Shown: one piece after another, positions 52,865-60,648 of the stretch
Layout: every line of letters begins with the position of its first letter
Numbering within the stretch: position 1 is the first letter of the stretch
Assembly (NCBI RefSeq): GCF_016464385.1
Contig: NZ_JADMLH010000002.1
Coordinates: forward strand, 124,001 to 188,000
Reading direction: 5' to 3'
Origin: Nucisporomicrobium flavum
Lineage (GTDB): Bacteria; Actinomycetota; Actinomycetes; Mycobacteriales; Micromonosporaceae
Length of the DNA stretch: 64,000 nucleotides
Notes under the pieces: model-generated
Seen by the model: only the letters and a program-made list of their open reading frames with translations
Told to the model about the DNA's origin: nothing
Database searches by the model: none
Made by a program: the position numbers and the translations under genes

Positions 52865-53107
52865 GGCCCTCCCGGCCGGGTAGCTTGGGCCGGGCCTGGT
52901 GTCTCGGGCGGAGCGCGGGCGGAGCCTGGCAGGCGCGACCTGTCCTGGCGGGGCTGAGCCTGGCGTGGCCCGAGCTTGGCGGGGGCTGAGCCTGGCAGGG
53001 CCTGGTTTGGCGGGGGCCGAGCCTGACGGGCCGGGCCTGGCGGGGACCGCCGGCGGTCGCCCCGAATCTCGGTGTCCGTCGCCGGCACCCGCCGACATAC
53101 TGGCGGC
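52865..53107. repeat. G-rich degenerate repeat between folE and RidA-type gene
   Basis: From about 52890 to 53045 the sequence consists of imperfect repeats built on GAGCCTGGC, GGCGGGG and GGGCCTGG words (for example GGGGCTGAGCCTGGC occurs in several variants). No gene, terminator or clear promoter is visible here. Confidence 0.6.
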
Positions 53108-53512
53108 GTGATCGAGAAGCTCAACCCGCCGACCGTCCACGACCCGGCCGGCTACAGCCACATCACCATCTCCACCGCCGGGCGGCTGGCCCACCTCGCC
53201 GGCCAATGCCCGCTCGACCTCGCCGGCACCGTCGTCGGTGCCCCCGGCGACTACGCCGCGCAGACCGACCAGGTCGTCGCCAACTGCCTCGCGGTCCTGG
53301 CCGCGGCCGGCGCCCGCCCGGCCGACGTCGTCCGTTCCATCGTGTACGTCGTCAGCCCCGACAGCGGCGTACTCGGCAGCGTGTGGCAGCGGCTGGCCGA
53401 ATCCGAGCTGGCCCCGGCGTTCACCACGGCCAGCACGCTGCTCGGCGTGGCGGCGCTGGGCTACGAGGGGCAGCTGGTCGAGATCGACCTGACGGCCGCC
53501 CTGCCGGACTGA
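53108..53512 (+). CDS. RidA family protein, second copy
   Basis: 134-residue RidA/YjgF-fold protein. Blocks: YSHITISTAGRLAHLAGQCP, GDYAAQTDQVVANCLAVLAA, DVVRSIVYVV, and the C-terminal STLLGVAALGYEGQLVEIDL. The canonical catalytic Arg context is replaced (STLLGVAALGYEG), so enamine/imine deaminase activity is not assured. The GTG at 53108 gives the family N-terminus; it stands alone after a repeat-rich gap. It differs strongly from the RidA at 20896, so the two are not recent duplicates. Confidence 0.83.
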   Translation: MIEKLNPPTVHDPAGYSHITISTAGRLAHLAGQCPLDLAGTVVGAPGDYAAQTDQVVANCLAVLAAAGARPADVVRSIVYVVSPDSGVLGSVWQRLAESELAPAFTTASTLLGVAALGYEGQLVEIDLTAALPD

Positions 53513-53610
53513 GCGCCGCCACCCGGTGCGCGCGTTCCAGCTCATCGCCGCCGGCCGGGTCCGCCATCGGGTGACGACGGGCGCTTGACCTCCGCCGATC
53601 GATGACGGGA

Positions 53611-53626
53611 GCGGGCGGTCGCCCGC
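53611..53626. terminator. Possible hairpin terminator between convergent genes
   Basis: GCGGGCG and CGCCCGC form a short, tight GC palindrome just before the stop of the 86-residue gene. Stem length is limited by the minimal loop. Confidence 0.35.
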
Positions 53627-53629
53627 CGG

Positions 53630-53890
53630 TCAGACGATCATCCGGTACGTGTCGGCGCTGTCCATGGCCGCGCGGGCCAGCGTCGCCGCCTCGTCGAGCC
53701 GGGTGCGGGCCTGTTCCAGTTGCGCGATCGCCGCCGCGATGGACGGGTGCATCGAGCCGATCGCGGTGATCCGCAGCCGGGCGAGCGCGTCGTCGAGCTG
53801 GTCGTTGACCTGCTGGATGCCCGACACGGCCCGTTGCGCGCCGTCCACCGACGCCGCCACGTTCGCCTTGATCTCCTCGACGCTGGCCAT
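53630..53890 (-). CDS. 86-residue helical-hairpin protein (ESX-substrate-like size, no WXG)
   Basis: Small, almost entirely alpha-helical protein: two amphipathic heptad-like helices (about 3-40 and 48-80) joined by a turn at IGSMHPS. Size and helix-turn-helix layout resemble WXG100/ESAT-6-type proteins, but there is no W-x-G at the turn and no C-terminal Y-x-x-x-D/E signal. It is the last gene of a leftward operon with an FtsK-type ATPase and a membrane protein. A role as substrate or adaptor of that ATPase is an inference from context only. Its start is 9 bases after the stop of the upstream gene. Confidence 0.7.
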   Translation of the reverse strand: MASVEEIKANVAASVDGAQRAVSGIQQVNDQLDDALARLRITAIGSMHPSIAAAIAQLEQARTRLDEAATLARAAMDSADTYRMIV

Positions 53891-53899
53891 GAACCCTCC

Positions 53900-54592
53900 T
53901 CAGCGGATGAACGCGAGCAACCCCACGCCCATGCACGTCAACAGCACCGGCGTGAGGCAGGTGATGGCGCCGACCAGGGGCGTACGGTCCACCTTCTCGG
54001 AACCACCCCCGTACACGAAGCCGATGGTCAGCCAGCCCAGCCCGTACGCCAGCACCGGCAGGCTCAGCCCGCACAGCAGCGCGTACGTCGGCAGCGAGCC
54101 GGACGGCGCGATCAGGTAGAGGACGATCTGCACGATGAGCACGGCCGCCGCGAACGGTCCGTACACGAGAAGGTTGCGGGCCCAGGGGCGGAGCGGGAGT
54201 GCCGCTGCCGGGGCGGCGCCCAGCATGCCCGCGTCGGCCGCGTCGGCGGTGGCCCGGGCCTGACGCAGCGCGCCGAGGATCGCCGCCGGGCCCGCGGCCA
54301 CCGTCTGGGCGGCCATCGCCTGCTCGGCCGGCTGAGGCATCAGGGCCGTCTCGGGTACGCCGAAGTCCTGGAGCAGCCGCGCACGCTGGGGCGCCAGCCG
54401 CGCGCGTACCGCGGAAAGTTCCTGCTGGGCGGCCTGCAAGGTCGCCGCCTGCTCACCTGCGGCCGTGCTCGCGGCCCGGCGCACCGCGTCCAGCTGCTGG
54501 GCGGCCGCAAGGTAGTCGCCCCACGGGCCCACGGGCTGATCGCCGACGACGGCCTCCCCGCCGGCCGGCGCGCCCGTGTCCGGCACGCTCAT
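53900..54592 (-). CDS. Coiled-coil membrane protein (about 3 TM) in FtsK-like operon
   Basis: 230 residues. A Gln/Ala-rich coiled coil (about 28-75, LAAAQQLDAVRRAASTAAGE and onward) and an Ala-rich linker are followed by three membrane segments (NLLVYGPFAAAVLIVQIVLYLI, ALLCGLSLPVLAYGLGWLTIG, PLVGAITCLTPVLLTCMGVG). No known domain was recognised. It overlaps the upstream FtsK-like gene by 4 bases (ATGA), so the two are tightly coupled. It could be the membrane anchor or channel partner of that otherwise soluble ATPase (inference). Confidence 0.75.
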   Translation of the reverse strand: MSVPDTGAPAGGEAVVGDQPVGPWGDYLAAAQQLDAVRRAASTAAGEQAATLQAAQQELSAVRARLAPQRARLLQDFGVPETALMPQPAEQAMAAQTVAAGPAAILGALRQARATADAADAGMLGAAPAAALPLRPWARNLLVYGPFAAAVLIVQIVLYLIAPSGSLPTYALLCGLSLPVLAYGLGWLTIGFVYGGGSEKVDRTPLVGAITCLTPVLLTCMGVGLLAFIR

Positions 54593-57168
54593 CGGTCCAC
54601 CTCGGGCTGCACGAACGGCACGAACGTCACCGTACGGCCGGCGTGCCGGTCATGCAGCAACGCCCTGTTCTCCCGCGGCTGCCAGTCGATGGGCTGGCCC
54701 AGCATCAGCGTGACGTCCTGCTGCGGCACGTTGAGGAACACCAGGCCGGCGACGTCCTCCCGGCCTGTGCTGCCGCCGGTCTCCTCGCTGAACCGGCGCA
54801 GCCCGCGCCACCACGACAGCAGGTGCACGCCGCGGCTCGGCCCCTCCCGCAGCAGTTGACGCAGCGTAGGCAGCGTGCCCGGGCTTGCGGCATCCATGCC
54901 GAACACCACGCGGTAGCCGGGGCGTTCCAGGTCCAGCTCGGCGCCGAGGCCGGCGGCGTCGACCACCACGACCTCCTGCCGGTGCGCGATCTCCGCGGCG
55001 AGAGCCTCGGCGAGGCCGTCACCCTCGGCGACGAGGGACGAAATCACAAATCTTGTCGTACGGGGTGCGTGGTGGGCGGCAACGCTCCGGGCCGCCGCCT
55101 CCAGGACGTCCGCCCCCGTCGCGTGCGAGCCGAAGATCGCCAGGTGGCGGCCGGGGGACGCGTCGAGCGGGAACGCCGCCGTGGACAGGTTCACGTCGAT
55201 GACCCGCCCGACCAGGGCCGCCGGACGTCCCGCCCGCCCCGCGAGCGCCGCCCGGTACGTCGGGTCGTCGGCGAGGTGCTGGTGGGCGTACCCGGCGAAG
55301 ATCCGCGGTGGGGTCGCCTCCGGATCGCGGGCACCCCACAGCTTGTGCCGCAGGTCGCTGAGCACGTCGCGGTCGGCGTGCGGGTCCGGGAATCGGACGA
55401 TCCGCTCATGCCCGCGGGTGGCGCCGCGCGGGCCGCCCAGCCCGCCCGCCGTGTTGACGACCGCGGTGCCCAGCGGCAGCCCGGCGGCCGAGTCGTTGGT
55501 GGGCTCCAGCACGTCGCCGCCGCCGGGCAGCGCGATCCGGACCGGGAACTGGCCGAAGATCGAGTCGCGTTTGGCGTACAGGGCCTCGACGCCGAGGACG
55601 GTCTGGCTGGCGAGCACCAGGTGGATGCCGTACGAGCGACCCTTGCGCGCCAGCGACTCCAGCAGCTGCACGGCCTCGGTGGCCATCGGGTCGTTGCCGG
55701 CCAGCAGCACCTGGAACTCGTCGATGACGCAGAGCACCCGGGGCATTCCCTTGCCGCGCCCCTCCTCGGCCGCCGCGGCGCGCAGCTCGGCGAACCGGGT
55801 CACGCCCGCCCGCTTGTACGCCACCGACCGGCGCGTCATCTCGGCGTCGAGCTCACGCAGCACGGCGAGCCCGTACTCCCGGTCGGACTCGACGCCGACA
55901 GCCCGTGCGTGCGGCAACCACGTCCGGTCCCGCACGGTCGGCACGAACTCGGCGAACGAGACGCCCTCCTTGAAGTCGAGCAGGTACAGGTTGAGCTCGT
56001 CGGGGCTGTACCGGGCGCCCAGCCCGTACAGAACGTTGATGAGGAAGGCCGTCTTGCCGGCGCCGGACCGCCCACCGACCATCCAATGCGGAGTGAGGTC
56101 GTTGAACTGCAGGACGACCGGGGTGTCCCCGTCGTGGCCGACCGTGGTGCCCAGCCCGTCGGCGGCGTCCCCGGTCCACAGCTCGTCCGACGGCTCCGGC
56201 AACAGGTCGGAGAGCGTCACCTGCGAGGCGGCGACCGAATGCGCGGTCAGCTCCCGGCACACGGCGTCGACGAGGTGCGGCGGCGGATCCTCGTCGAGGA
56301 AGACGGGCGCGTTGAGCCACACCGCCTCCGGCATCGACCCGAACGTCGCCCCGGGCGGATTGCCCACGACCGCGTACGGATTACGCAACGACACCTGAGT
56401 CGTACGCGGCAACGGCGGCTGCATGGTGTCCGGGGTGAGCGGCGGAGGCGGCCACCCGGCCACGATCAGGTGCAGGCCGGACTCGGGGCCCTGCTGCGCC
56501 AGCCAGGCGATCCGGTTGAGCTCACCACCCTCGGTGAGCTGCGGCAGGCACGCGATGACCAGCAGCATCACCCGATCCCGCCGGTTCCGCCGCACCGCAC
56601 CGCCCCGCGCCGGGCGCAACCACTTCTCCGCCTCGCTGAGCACCTCCCGCAGCCCGCCCAGATCCTCGGCGGGCGGCGCCATCAGCCCGGCGTCGGCCAG
56701 CATCGCAAACGGCGCAAAAATTGCCCCCCGCGACGCATCCACCCCGCGTACCAGCAACGACCCGGCGGGCGCGGCGGCCAGCAGGCGTACGAGAAGGCAG
56801 CGGAGCAGCCCCGCCACCCGAGGATCCCGCGCATCGGCGTCGATCGTGAGATGCCCGCTGCCGAGCAACGGCACAATCGCCGGAAAACGAGCATCGTCCA
56901 GAGGCTGGGCGACCCCGAGGCGCACGAACTGCGGAAGCTCCGTCCCGCCCAGCGGCGCAACCGCGGAAGCCGCATCCAGCGGCGACCCCAACCACCCGGG
57001 CACGAGAGCGTTGGCGGCGGCCCGCAACTCCTCGGCCAGCCGGTGCTGCTCCAACGAATCAGCGGCGGGCGGCGCCTGCCCGTCCAACGCGGCGGCAGCG
57101 GCCGCAACGGTGGCCTCCGCCTGGCGGTGCAGGGCAGCGGCCTGCTCGATCCGCCCCGTCGACGCCAC
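54589..57168 (-). CDS. Soluble FtsK/SpoIIIE-family ATPase
   Basis: 859 residues without predicted membrane helices. The N-terminal half (1-350) has a helical start and a Rossmann-like region (MLLVIACLPQLTEGGELNRI, HLIVAGWPPPPL) reminiscent of degenerate ATPase domains. The FtsK domain has Walker A GGRSGAGKT (365-373), Walker B VLCVIDEFQVLL (about 479-489) and YGIHLVLASQTV. A third P-loop-like region lacking the lysine follows (HLAIFGSHATGADVL). This active plus degenerate arrangement recalls EccC, but without its membrane anchor. The GTG has GGAGG 7 nt upstream and TACGGT further up. The partner genes downstream are coupled by overlap or short gaps. Substrate (protein or DNA) is unknown. Confidence 0.82.
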   Translation of the reverse strand: MASTGRIEQAAALHRQAEATVAAAAAALDGQAPPAADSLEQHRLAEELRAAANALVPGWLGSPLDAASAVAPLGGTELPQFVRLGVAQPLDDARFPAIVPLLGSGHLTIDADARDPRVAGLLRCLLVRLLAAAPAGSLLVRGVDASRGAIFAPFAMLADAGLMAPPAEDLGGLREVLSEAEKWLRPARGGAVRRNRRDRVMLLVIACLPQLTEGGELNRIAWLAQQGPESGLHLIVAGWPPPPLTPDTMQPPLPRTTQVSLRNPYAVVGNPPGATFGSMPEAVWLNAPVFLDEDPPPHLVDAVCRELTAHSVAASQVTLSDLLPEPSDELWTGDAADGLGTTVGHDGDTPVVLQFNDLTPHWMVGGRSGAGKTAFLINVLYGLGARYSPDELNLYLLDFKEGVSFAEFVPTVRDRTWLPHARAVGVESDREYGLAVLRELDAEMTRRSVAYKRAGVTRFAELRAAAAEEGRGKGMPRVLCVIDEFQVLLAGNDPMATEAVQLLESLARKGRSYGIHLVLASQTVLGVEALYAKRDSIFGQFPVRIALPGGGDVLEPTNDSAAGLPLGTAVVNTAGGLGGPRGATRGHERIVRFPDPHADRDVLSDLRHKLWGARDPEATPPRIFAGYAHQHLADDPTYRAALAGRAGRPAALVGRVIDVNLSTAAFPLDASPGRHLAIFGSHATGADVLEAAARSVAAHHAPRTTRFVISSLVAEGDGLAEALAAEIAHRQEVVVVDAAGLGAELDLERPGYRVVFGMDAASPGTLPTLRQLLREGPSRGVHLLSWWRGLRRFSEETGGSTGREDVAGLVFLNVPQQDVTLMLGQPIDWQPRENRALLHDRHAGRTVTFVPFVQPEVDR

Positions 57169-57477
57169 CGCCTCACCTCCGTGTGTGCGTTTGAACCGTA
57201 CCCTGCAAAGGTCACCCGGGCCCGCACCGCGCAGCCACGGTCAATCTTCCCAGCCCAGGCGGACAGGGGTGACGCCCGGGCCCGCGCTTTCCCGCCCGGG
57301 CCGCGCTTCCCGGCCTGGGCCCGCGGATTCCTGGCCTGGGCCCGCGCTTTCCCCGCCCGGCGCGCTTTCCCCGCCCGGGCCTTGCTTCCCCGCCCGGGCC
57401 GCTCTTTCCCGGCCTGGGCCGGCGGGCTCGCAGTGCGTGTGGCGCTTCTCGAGACGTTTCCCCTGCGGCGGCCGGCG
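57169..57477. repeat. GC-rich degenerate tandem repeat upstream of the FtsK-like operon
   Basis: Between about 57265 and 57425, units of roughly 18-22 bp built on GCCCGGGCCGCGCTTTCCC recur about eight times, with exchanges between CCCGGGCC and GGCCTGGGCC. Both strands read through it in some frames, but no gene is supported. The -10-like TACGGT and ribosome-binding site of the FtsK-like gene lie in the first 45 bases. Confidence 0.7.
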
Positions 57478-57756
57478 TCAGGCGACGGCTTGAGCGACGA
57501 GCCGGCCGTCGACGAACGCGTACACCGGCTGCGGCCGGAACCCGGCGAACAGCAGCTCCCGATGCTTCTCGATGCGCACGTGATGCCGCTCCTGAGACCC
57601 GACGACGAACTCGTACCGCTTCACCCGGTCCACGGAAGCCAGCCGTACGGTCCGCACCACGTCGACGCCGTCCACCTTGATGGACAACCGCCCCCAGAAC
57701 TTGTTGAACGAAAACTCCACCCGGTGCCGCTCGCCGACCCCGACATCGAAACCCAT
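57478..57756 (-). CDS. Small beta-rich hypothetical protein
   Basis: 92 residues from the ATG at 57756 (GTGs at 57762 and 57771 are alternatives). The sequence MGFDVGVGERHRVEFSFNKFWG alternates in a way typical of beta strands and continues LSIKVDGVDVVRT and YEFVVGSQERHHVRIEK, ending VYAFVDGRLVAQAVA. No domain was recognised; it is similar in flavour to small beta-sandwich proteins seen next to actinobacterial secretion genes. It is divergent from the gene at 57821, with 64 bases between starts. Confidence 0.6.
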   Translation of the reverse strand: MGFDVGVGERHRVEFSFNKFWGRLSIKVDGVDVVRTVRLASVDRVKRYEFVVGSQERHHVRIEKHRELLFAGFRPQPVYAFVDGRLVAQAVA

Positions 57757-57807
57757 CTGCACGCCGAGCACTGTACGGTTCGCCGACCGGTCCACAGCGG
57801 AGCCCAC

Positions 57808-57813
57808 TAACCT
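57808..57813 (+). promoter_or_regulatory. Putative -10 element for the gene at 57821
   Basis: TAACCT ends 7 nt before the GTG at 57821; no Shine-Dalgarno site is present. Confidence 0.45.
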
Positions 57814-57820
57814 GATAGAC

Positions 57821-58345
57821 GTGCAGCCCATCGACCCACCCACCCAGCCGGCGCTCCCACCCCCGACGCCGGCCGCTGCGCCCCCGAAGCCGAGGAACCG
57901 GCGGACGCGGCTGATTCTGGCGATGGTGGGGGGGATTATGGCGCTGCTCTGCCTGGGGGGAGTAGGAGTCTTCATCTCCTTTTACGACGAAGCCACCAAG
58001 ATCGAAAGAAAAGCCCCGGACGCGGTGGTGGACAGCTTCCTCCGCGCCTACCTGGTCAATCGGGACGACAAAGAGGCCTCCCTCTTCACCTGCAAGTCCG
58101 GCCCGGACTTGAGCCGGTTGGACGCCTTCCGGACGGATATCCAAAGCCGAGAGCAGCGGTTCTCGATCGGCATTCGGGTTGACTGGACAAGCCTTCAAGT
58201 GTCGACCGACAGCGGCAAGACCACCGTGAGCACTGATATCCGACGCGCAATCGCCGATGGAAGCGAACGGACGACCGACGGTTGGCGGTTTCCTATGGTG
58301 GATGACGACGGCTGGAGAGTCTGCGGCGCCGAACCCGTCTCCTGA
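57821..58345 (+). CDS. Single-pass membrane protein with NTF2-like outer domain
   Basis: 174 residues. A Pro-rich cytoplasmic N-terminus (about 1-30), one membrane segment (LILAMVGGIMALLCLGGVGVFI), and an extracytoplasmic domain of about 115 residues starting PDAVVDSFLRAYLVNRDDKEA and ending DDDGWRVCGAEPVS, with two Cys. The order and spacing match the protein at 19729-20613 and resemble lipoprotein-type NTF2-like domains. Function unknown. The GTG at 57821 is supported by TAACCT 7 nt upstream. It is convergent with the VirB-like operon, the stops 1 base apart. Confidence 0.75.
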   Translation: MQPIDPPTQPALPPPTPAAAPPKPRNRRTRLILAMVGGIMALLCLGGVGVFISFYDEATKIERKAPDAVVDSFLRAYLVNRDDKEASLFTCKSGPDLSRLDAFRTDIQSREQRFSIGIRVDWTSLQVSTDSGKTTVSTDIRRAIADGSERTTDGWRFPMVDDDGWRVCGAEPVS

Positions 58346-58346
58346 G

Positions 58347-58952
58347 CTACTCCACCCAGAGAAGGTGTACCGGCACTGCCAGAGTGGGTGGGGTTTTTCC
58401 GCTCCAGGCCCAGCGATACCAGTCGAGCTCCGTTGCCACGCGGGCGCAGATGTCGCCGTCGTCGCCTGTGTGGAGTTCCGTCACCGCCCTCAGGTCGCGG
58501 CGCTCCCCGCCGTCCTCCAGGAGTTCGATGACCCGCCGCCCCGTGAGGCCGTCGGCGTCCAGTGCCGCCACCGGGTTGCGGCGGGGCGGTTCGTCCATGG
58601 AGACGAGGCGGGACATTACGTCGGCCGGCCGGGTCGCCGTACCCGTCATGCCCAGCTCTTCCACCCACACCCGCTCGACCGGGACCAGCGGGGCGAAGAC
58701 TTCCGTCTGCTCCGCCTCGGCGCGGTACCACTCGGCTTCCGGCATGACCGGTACGTAGGTCCGGCTGCCCTGCACCACTTTCTCGTCGGCGCGCAGGTCG
58801 GCCCGCCAGCCGTGGCCGGGGAGGCCGATCAGGACCCGGCGGCCCCGGAGGCGGCCGCCCATCGTGGCCGGCGTGGGCACGATCGGGCGAGGCGGATCGG
58901 GCGCCCAGTCGGATCGGCCCGTGAACGGGTCGGGCATCGAGCCACCCGTCAC
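58347..58952 (-). CDS. Hypothetical protein at the end of the VirB-like operon
   Basis: 201 residues, no membrane segment and no recognised domain. Features: Pro-rich start, a beta-rich middle (RVLIGLPGHGWRADLRADEK, YVPVMPEAEWYRAEAEQTEV), an acidic patch with RRVIELLEDGG, and a Trp-rich end (LDWYRWAWSGKTPP). Its GTG overlaps the stop of the M23 hydrolase gene (GTGA), so it belongs to the same transcript; a Met five codons later is also possible. Function unknown. Confidence 0.65.
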   Translation of the reverse strand: MTGGSMPDPFTGRSDWAPDPPRPIVPTPATMGGRLRGRRVLIGLPGHGWRADLRADEKVVQGSRTYVPVMPEAEWYRAEAEQTEVFAPLVPVERVWVEELGMTGTATRPADVMSRLVSMDEPPRRNPVAALDADGLTGRRVIELLEDGGERRDLRAVTELHTGDDGDICARVATELDWYRWAWSGKTPPTLAVPVHLLWVE

Positions 58953-60091
58953 TGCGAGCCGCCCAGCGGCGCGCCGTGCTGGGCCATGAACTGCACCGGG
59001 TCGACCGCGCTGCGGCTCGAGCGGTCGTTGTTCAGGTGTACCTCGAAGTGCAGGTGCGGGCCGGACGAGTTACCGCTCGTACCGCTCAGGCCGACGACCT
59101 GGCCGGCGGCGACCCGCTGACCTACCCGCAGACTCGGCCTTTGCACCAGGTGACAGTAGCGGGTCATGACGTTGCCGGCGTGCCGCAGCTCGAGCATCCA
59201 GCCGCAACCACCCTTCCCGGGGTAGCCGGGCCGGTCGCAGTCCTTCTTCCCGCTGAACGTCTCGTCGCACTTGATCCGGGACACGACGCCGCTGGCCACG
59301 GACCGCACCGGCGTGCGGAGGCCGACGATGAGGTCGACGCCCTGGTGCTTGGGGCGGCTCGCCGTACGGAATCCGGACCCGACGGTCCACTGCCCACTTC
59401 GCGGCGCCCTCGCCGCGAGCGGGTTCGTCCATCCCGAAGCGGCGACGTCCGCCGCCGACGCGCAGACCATGGAGAGCGAATTACCGACCGCGTTGGCCGC
59501 GCCGTCGGCGAGAAGGTTCACGATCTGCGTCGCAATAGGTTCATGCTTCGCGTACGCGTCGGGATAGGCGCTGATCTGCACGCGCTGCGCCGCACGCGTC
59601 AGCGACATCGACTCCCAGCCGTCGATCGTCTTGAGCTTCTCGTAGAACTTCGTGGCGGCGTACTTGGGGTCGGTGACCTCGGCGGGAGTGCCCCAGCCGC
59701 TGCTCGGCCGCTGCTGGAAGAGCCCGAGCGAGTCGTGGTCGTTGCGCTTGCCCAGGTTGCCGAGGTTCGTCAGGCGGGACTCCTGCATTGCCGTGGCGAC
59801 CGCGATGACCCAGGCACGCGGCGGCATCTTCAGCTCCGCGCCGACGTTGATGATGATCGCCGCGTTCCGGATCTGCGCGGGCCCGTACGGCCGTACCCGC
59901 GGCAGCCGCGAATCGGGGTCGACCGGGCCGCCGGTGCCGCAGCCGGAGCTGAACAGGGAGAGGTCGTCCTCCTTGTCGGTGAAGGCGCCGAACACCAGCG
60001 CGCTCACGGCTCCACCGCAGCAGAGCAGGGCGAACGTCGCGACCAGGGCCACCAGCAGCGCGACCCGCCGAGGCCGCGGCAACGTCGTCAC
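58949..60091 (-). CDS. Bifunctional cell-wall hydrolase: lysozyme-like plus M23 endopeptidase, membrane-anchored
   Basis: 380 residues. A membrane segment (VALLVALVATFALLCCGG) is followed by a lytic-transglycosylase-like domain (VATAMQESRLTN with catalytic Glu, then DSLGLFQQRPSSGWGT) and a C-terminal M23/LytM domain with HQGVDLIVG and PHLHFEVH (zinc ligands), plus extra Cys pairs (SRIKCDETF, DCDRPGYPGKGGCGW). Such two-domain hydrolases open the wall for type IV secretion machines (VirB1/CwlT role) in Gram-positive conjugation systems. The GTG at 60091 is chosen by its 4-base overlap with the upstream gene's stop. Confidence 0.87.
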   Translation of the reverse strand: MTTLPRPRRVALLVALVATFALLCCGGAVSALVFGAFTDKEDDLSLFSSGCGTGGPVDPDSRLPRVRPYGPAQIRNAAIIINVGAELKMPPRAWVIAVATAMQESRLTNLGNLGKRNDHDSLGLFQQRPSSGWGTPAEVTDPKYAATKFYEKLKTIDGWESMSLTRAAQRVQISAYPDAYAKHEPIATQIVNLLADGAANAVGNSLSMVCASAADVAASGWTNPLAARAPRSGQWTVGSGFRTASRPKHQGVDLIVGLRTPVRSVASGVVSRIKCDETFSGKKDCDRPGYPGKGGCGWMLELRHAGNVMTRYCHLVQRPSLRVGQRVAAGQVVGLSGTSGNSSGPHLHFEVHLNNDRSSRSAVDPVQFMAQHGAPLGGSQ

Positions 60092-60642
60092 GAAGCCTCC
60101 CAGTCGACGCCGTCCACCAGCCACTTCCCGTCCGGGCCCACCAGTTGCAACGTCAACTTGCCGGAGTCCACGGTCACCACGGCGTTGGCCAGCCCATCCC
60201 CGACTGGCACCAGCGTGGGCCGCCCGATGACCCGGTCGGCCGGCACGTCCGCGGGGTCCACCCCGTCCAGCTCCTCGGCTAGGTTCTTCGTCGCGTTGGG
60301 CAGGATCCCGTCGTGCCAGGTCTTCGCGGACACGTTCTTGTGGTCGACCCAGGCCGACGCGAACGCGTACGCGACAGCCTCGGGCGATGCGCTCCCCGGC
60401 TTCGCGGTGGGCTTCGGCGCCGGGGCATCGTCCACGATGACGCCGTCGTCGTCGTGACTCGGGTCGACGCTCACCGTGGGCGCCGGCGACACCGGGTCAA
60501 GCAGCTGCTGCCTGCCGTCCCCGCCGCCGGAGAACAACCGGCCGATGCCGACGACCGCCAGCACCAGCACGGCGATCACCACGGCGACGCCCCAGCGTGA
60601 CCGGAACAGCCCGGTGAGGCCGCGTTCGAGGACCCTCGGCAC
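60088..60642 (-). CDS. One-TM accessory protein of VirB-like operon with NTF2-like domain
   Basis: 184 residues: a short basic N-terminus, one membrane segment (WGVAVVIAVLVLAVVGIGRLF), a Pro/Asp-rich spacer, and an outer domain of about 95 residues (EAVAYAFASAWVDHKNVSAK, ending LVGPDGKWLVDGVDWEAS). The outer domain has the size and ends of NTF2-like/VirB8-like domains that assemble conjugation channels; this assignment is tentative. It lies 6 bases downstream of the VirB6-like gene and overlaps the hydrolase gene. Confidence 0.75.
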   Translation of the reverse strand: MPRVLERGLTGLFRSRWGVAVVIAVLVLAVVGIGRLFSGGGDGRQQLLDPVSPAPTVSVDPSHDDDGVIVDDAPAPKPTAKPGSASPEAVAYAFASAWVDHKNVSAKTWHDGILPNATKNLAEELDGVDPADVPADRVIGRPTLVPVGDGLANAVVTVDSGKLTLQLVGPDGKWLVDGVDWEAS

Positions 60643-60648
60643 GGCTGA

